Of a DNA stretch of 64,000 bases, positions 63,900-64,000 are shown one piece after another. The notes beneath the pieces are model-generated. The model worked only from the letters and a program-made list of their open reading frames with translations. It was not told where the DNA came from and ran no database searches. Source of the stretch: Pseudogracilibacillus auburnensis (GTDB lineage: Bacteria; Bacillota; Bacilli; Bacillales; Amphibacillaceae); assembly GCF_003201975.1 (NCBI RefSeq), contig NZ_QJJQ01000017.1, positions 31,312-95,311 on the forward strand, in the 5' to 3' direction. The first letter of the stretch is position 1; every line of letters begins with the position of its first letter. The position numbers were made by a program, and so were the translations under genes.

Positions 63900-64000
63900 T
63901 TATAAATGACGAATTGTACTATTAAGTGCAACACCTAAAAAAACTGTAGTTAAAATAAAGCAGCCCATAACAGCTTCGTGTAAAATGTAAGTAACCACAC
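63900..64000 (-). CDS. C-terminus of an unidentified membrane protein, partial
   Basis: An open frame enters from the right edge and ends at TAA 63902-63900. Its last 33 codons read VVTYILHEAVMGCFILTTVF then LGVALNSTIRHL, a hydrophobic helix with a polar tail. It converges on oppF. Too short to classify. Confidence 0.4.
   Translation of the reverse strand, partial: VVTYILHEAVMGCFILTTVFLGVALNSTIRHL

Overview
The window is low-GC chromosomal DNA from an endospore-forming member of the Bacillaceae. The sequence basis is a cggR-gap-pgk-tpiA-gpmI glycolytic operon with a CggR operator, a PyrR attenuator, splAB with a sigma-G-like promoter, gbsR/gbsAB, ptsHI, and sigma-B-like promoters before a GsiB-type KGG protein and a YflT-type protein. 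The gene complement resembles the Oceanobacillus/Virgibacillus side of the family, but genus is only a guess.

Layout. 1-5.3 kb: glycolytic operon on the minus strand. 5.3-11 kb: glutaredoxin-like and NUDIX genes, PyrR-controlled uracil permease, a YidC2 insertase preceded by an arrest-peptide-like ORF, and a solitary trpB. 11-17 kb: small accessory genes (methyltransferase, TPR, AAC(6')-like GNAT, RraA-like, HTH/membrane pair). 17-23 kb: oxidoreductases and the choline-to-glycine-betaine locus. 23-30 kb: FMN glutamate-synthase-like protein, metNI convergent with metQ, a 14-unit 52-bp tandem array, and splAB. 30-37 kb: ptsHI, a YkvI-like transporter, and a three-gene set matching the N-succinyl-amino-acid D-to-L conversion pathway. 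37-41 kb: GsiB, a 53-aa gene, a proteasome-fold Ntn-hydrolase, a protein that looks like a catalytically dead site-2 protease, a 40-bp tandem array and a YflT protein.

41-64 kb is the most unusual part. It is a peptide-uptake and prolyl-peptide island with a PAS/AAA+ sigma-54 activator, a prolyl oligopeptidase, two Dpp/Opp ABC transporters, a second oligopeptide-binding protein and a proline racemase. Six sequences fit the -24/-12 sigma-54 promoter (GG-N10-GC); five share TGGCA-N6-TTGCA. They lie before oppDF, the oppA/racemase cluster, the second dppBCDF operon, the oligopeptidase and two decayed loci. The island is scarred: about 0.3-kb direct repeats, each with a sigma-54 promoter, flank 11.7 kb. 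There are also an ISL3-like transposase remnant, a 74-bp copy of the activator's 3' end, remnants of an M20 hydrolase and an E2 acyltransferase, and an XRE-cupin regulator broken by a dispersed intergenic repeat.

The likely shared job is sigma-54-controlled import and breakdown of proline-containing peptides. The other standout is the yidC2 leader, which appears to work like Bacillus subtilis MifM: an acidic arrest motif sits just upstream of a hairpin that hides the yidC2 ribosome-binding site.
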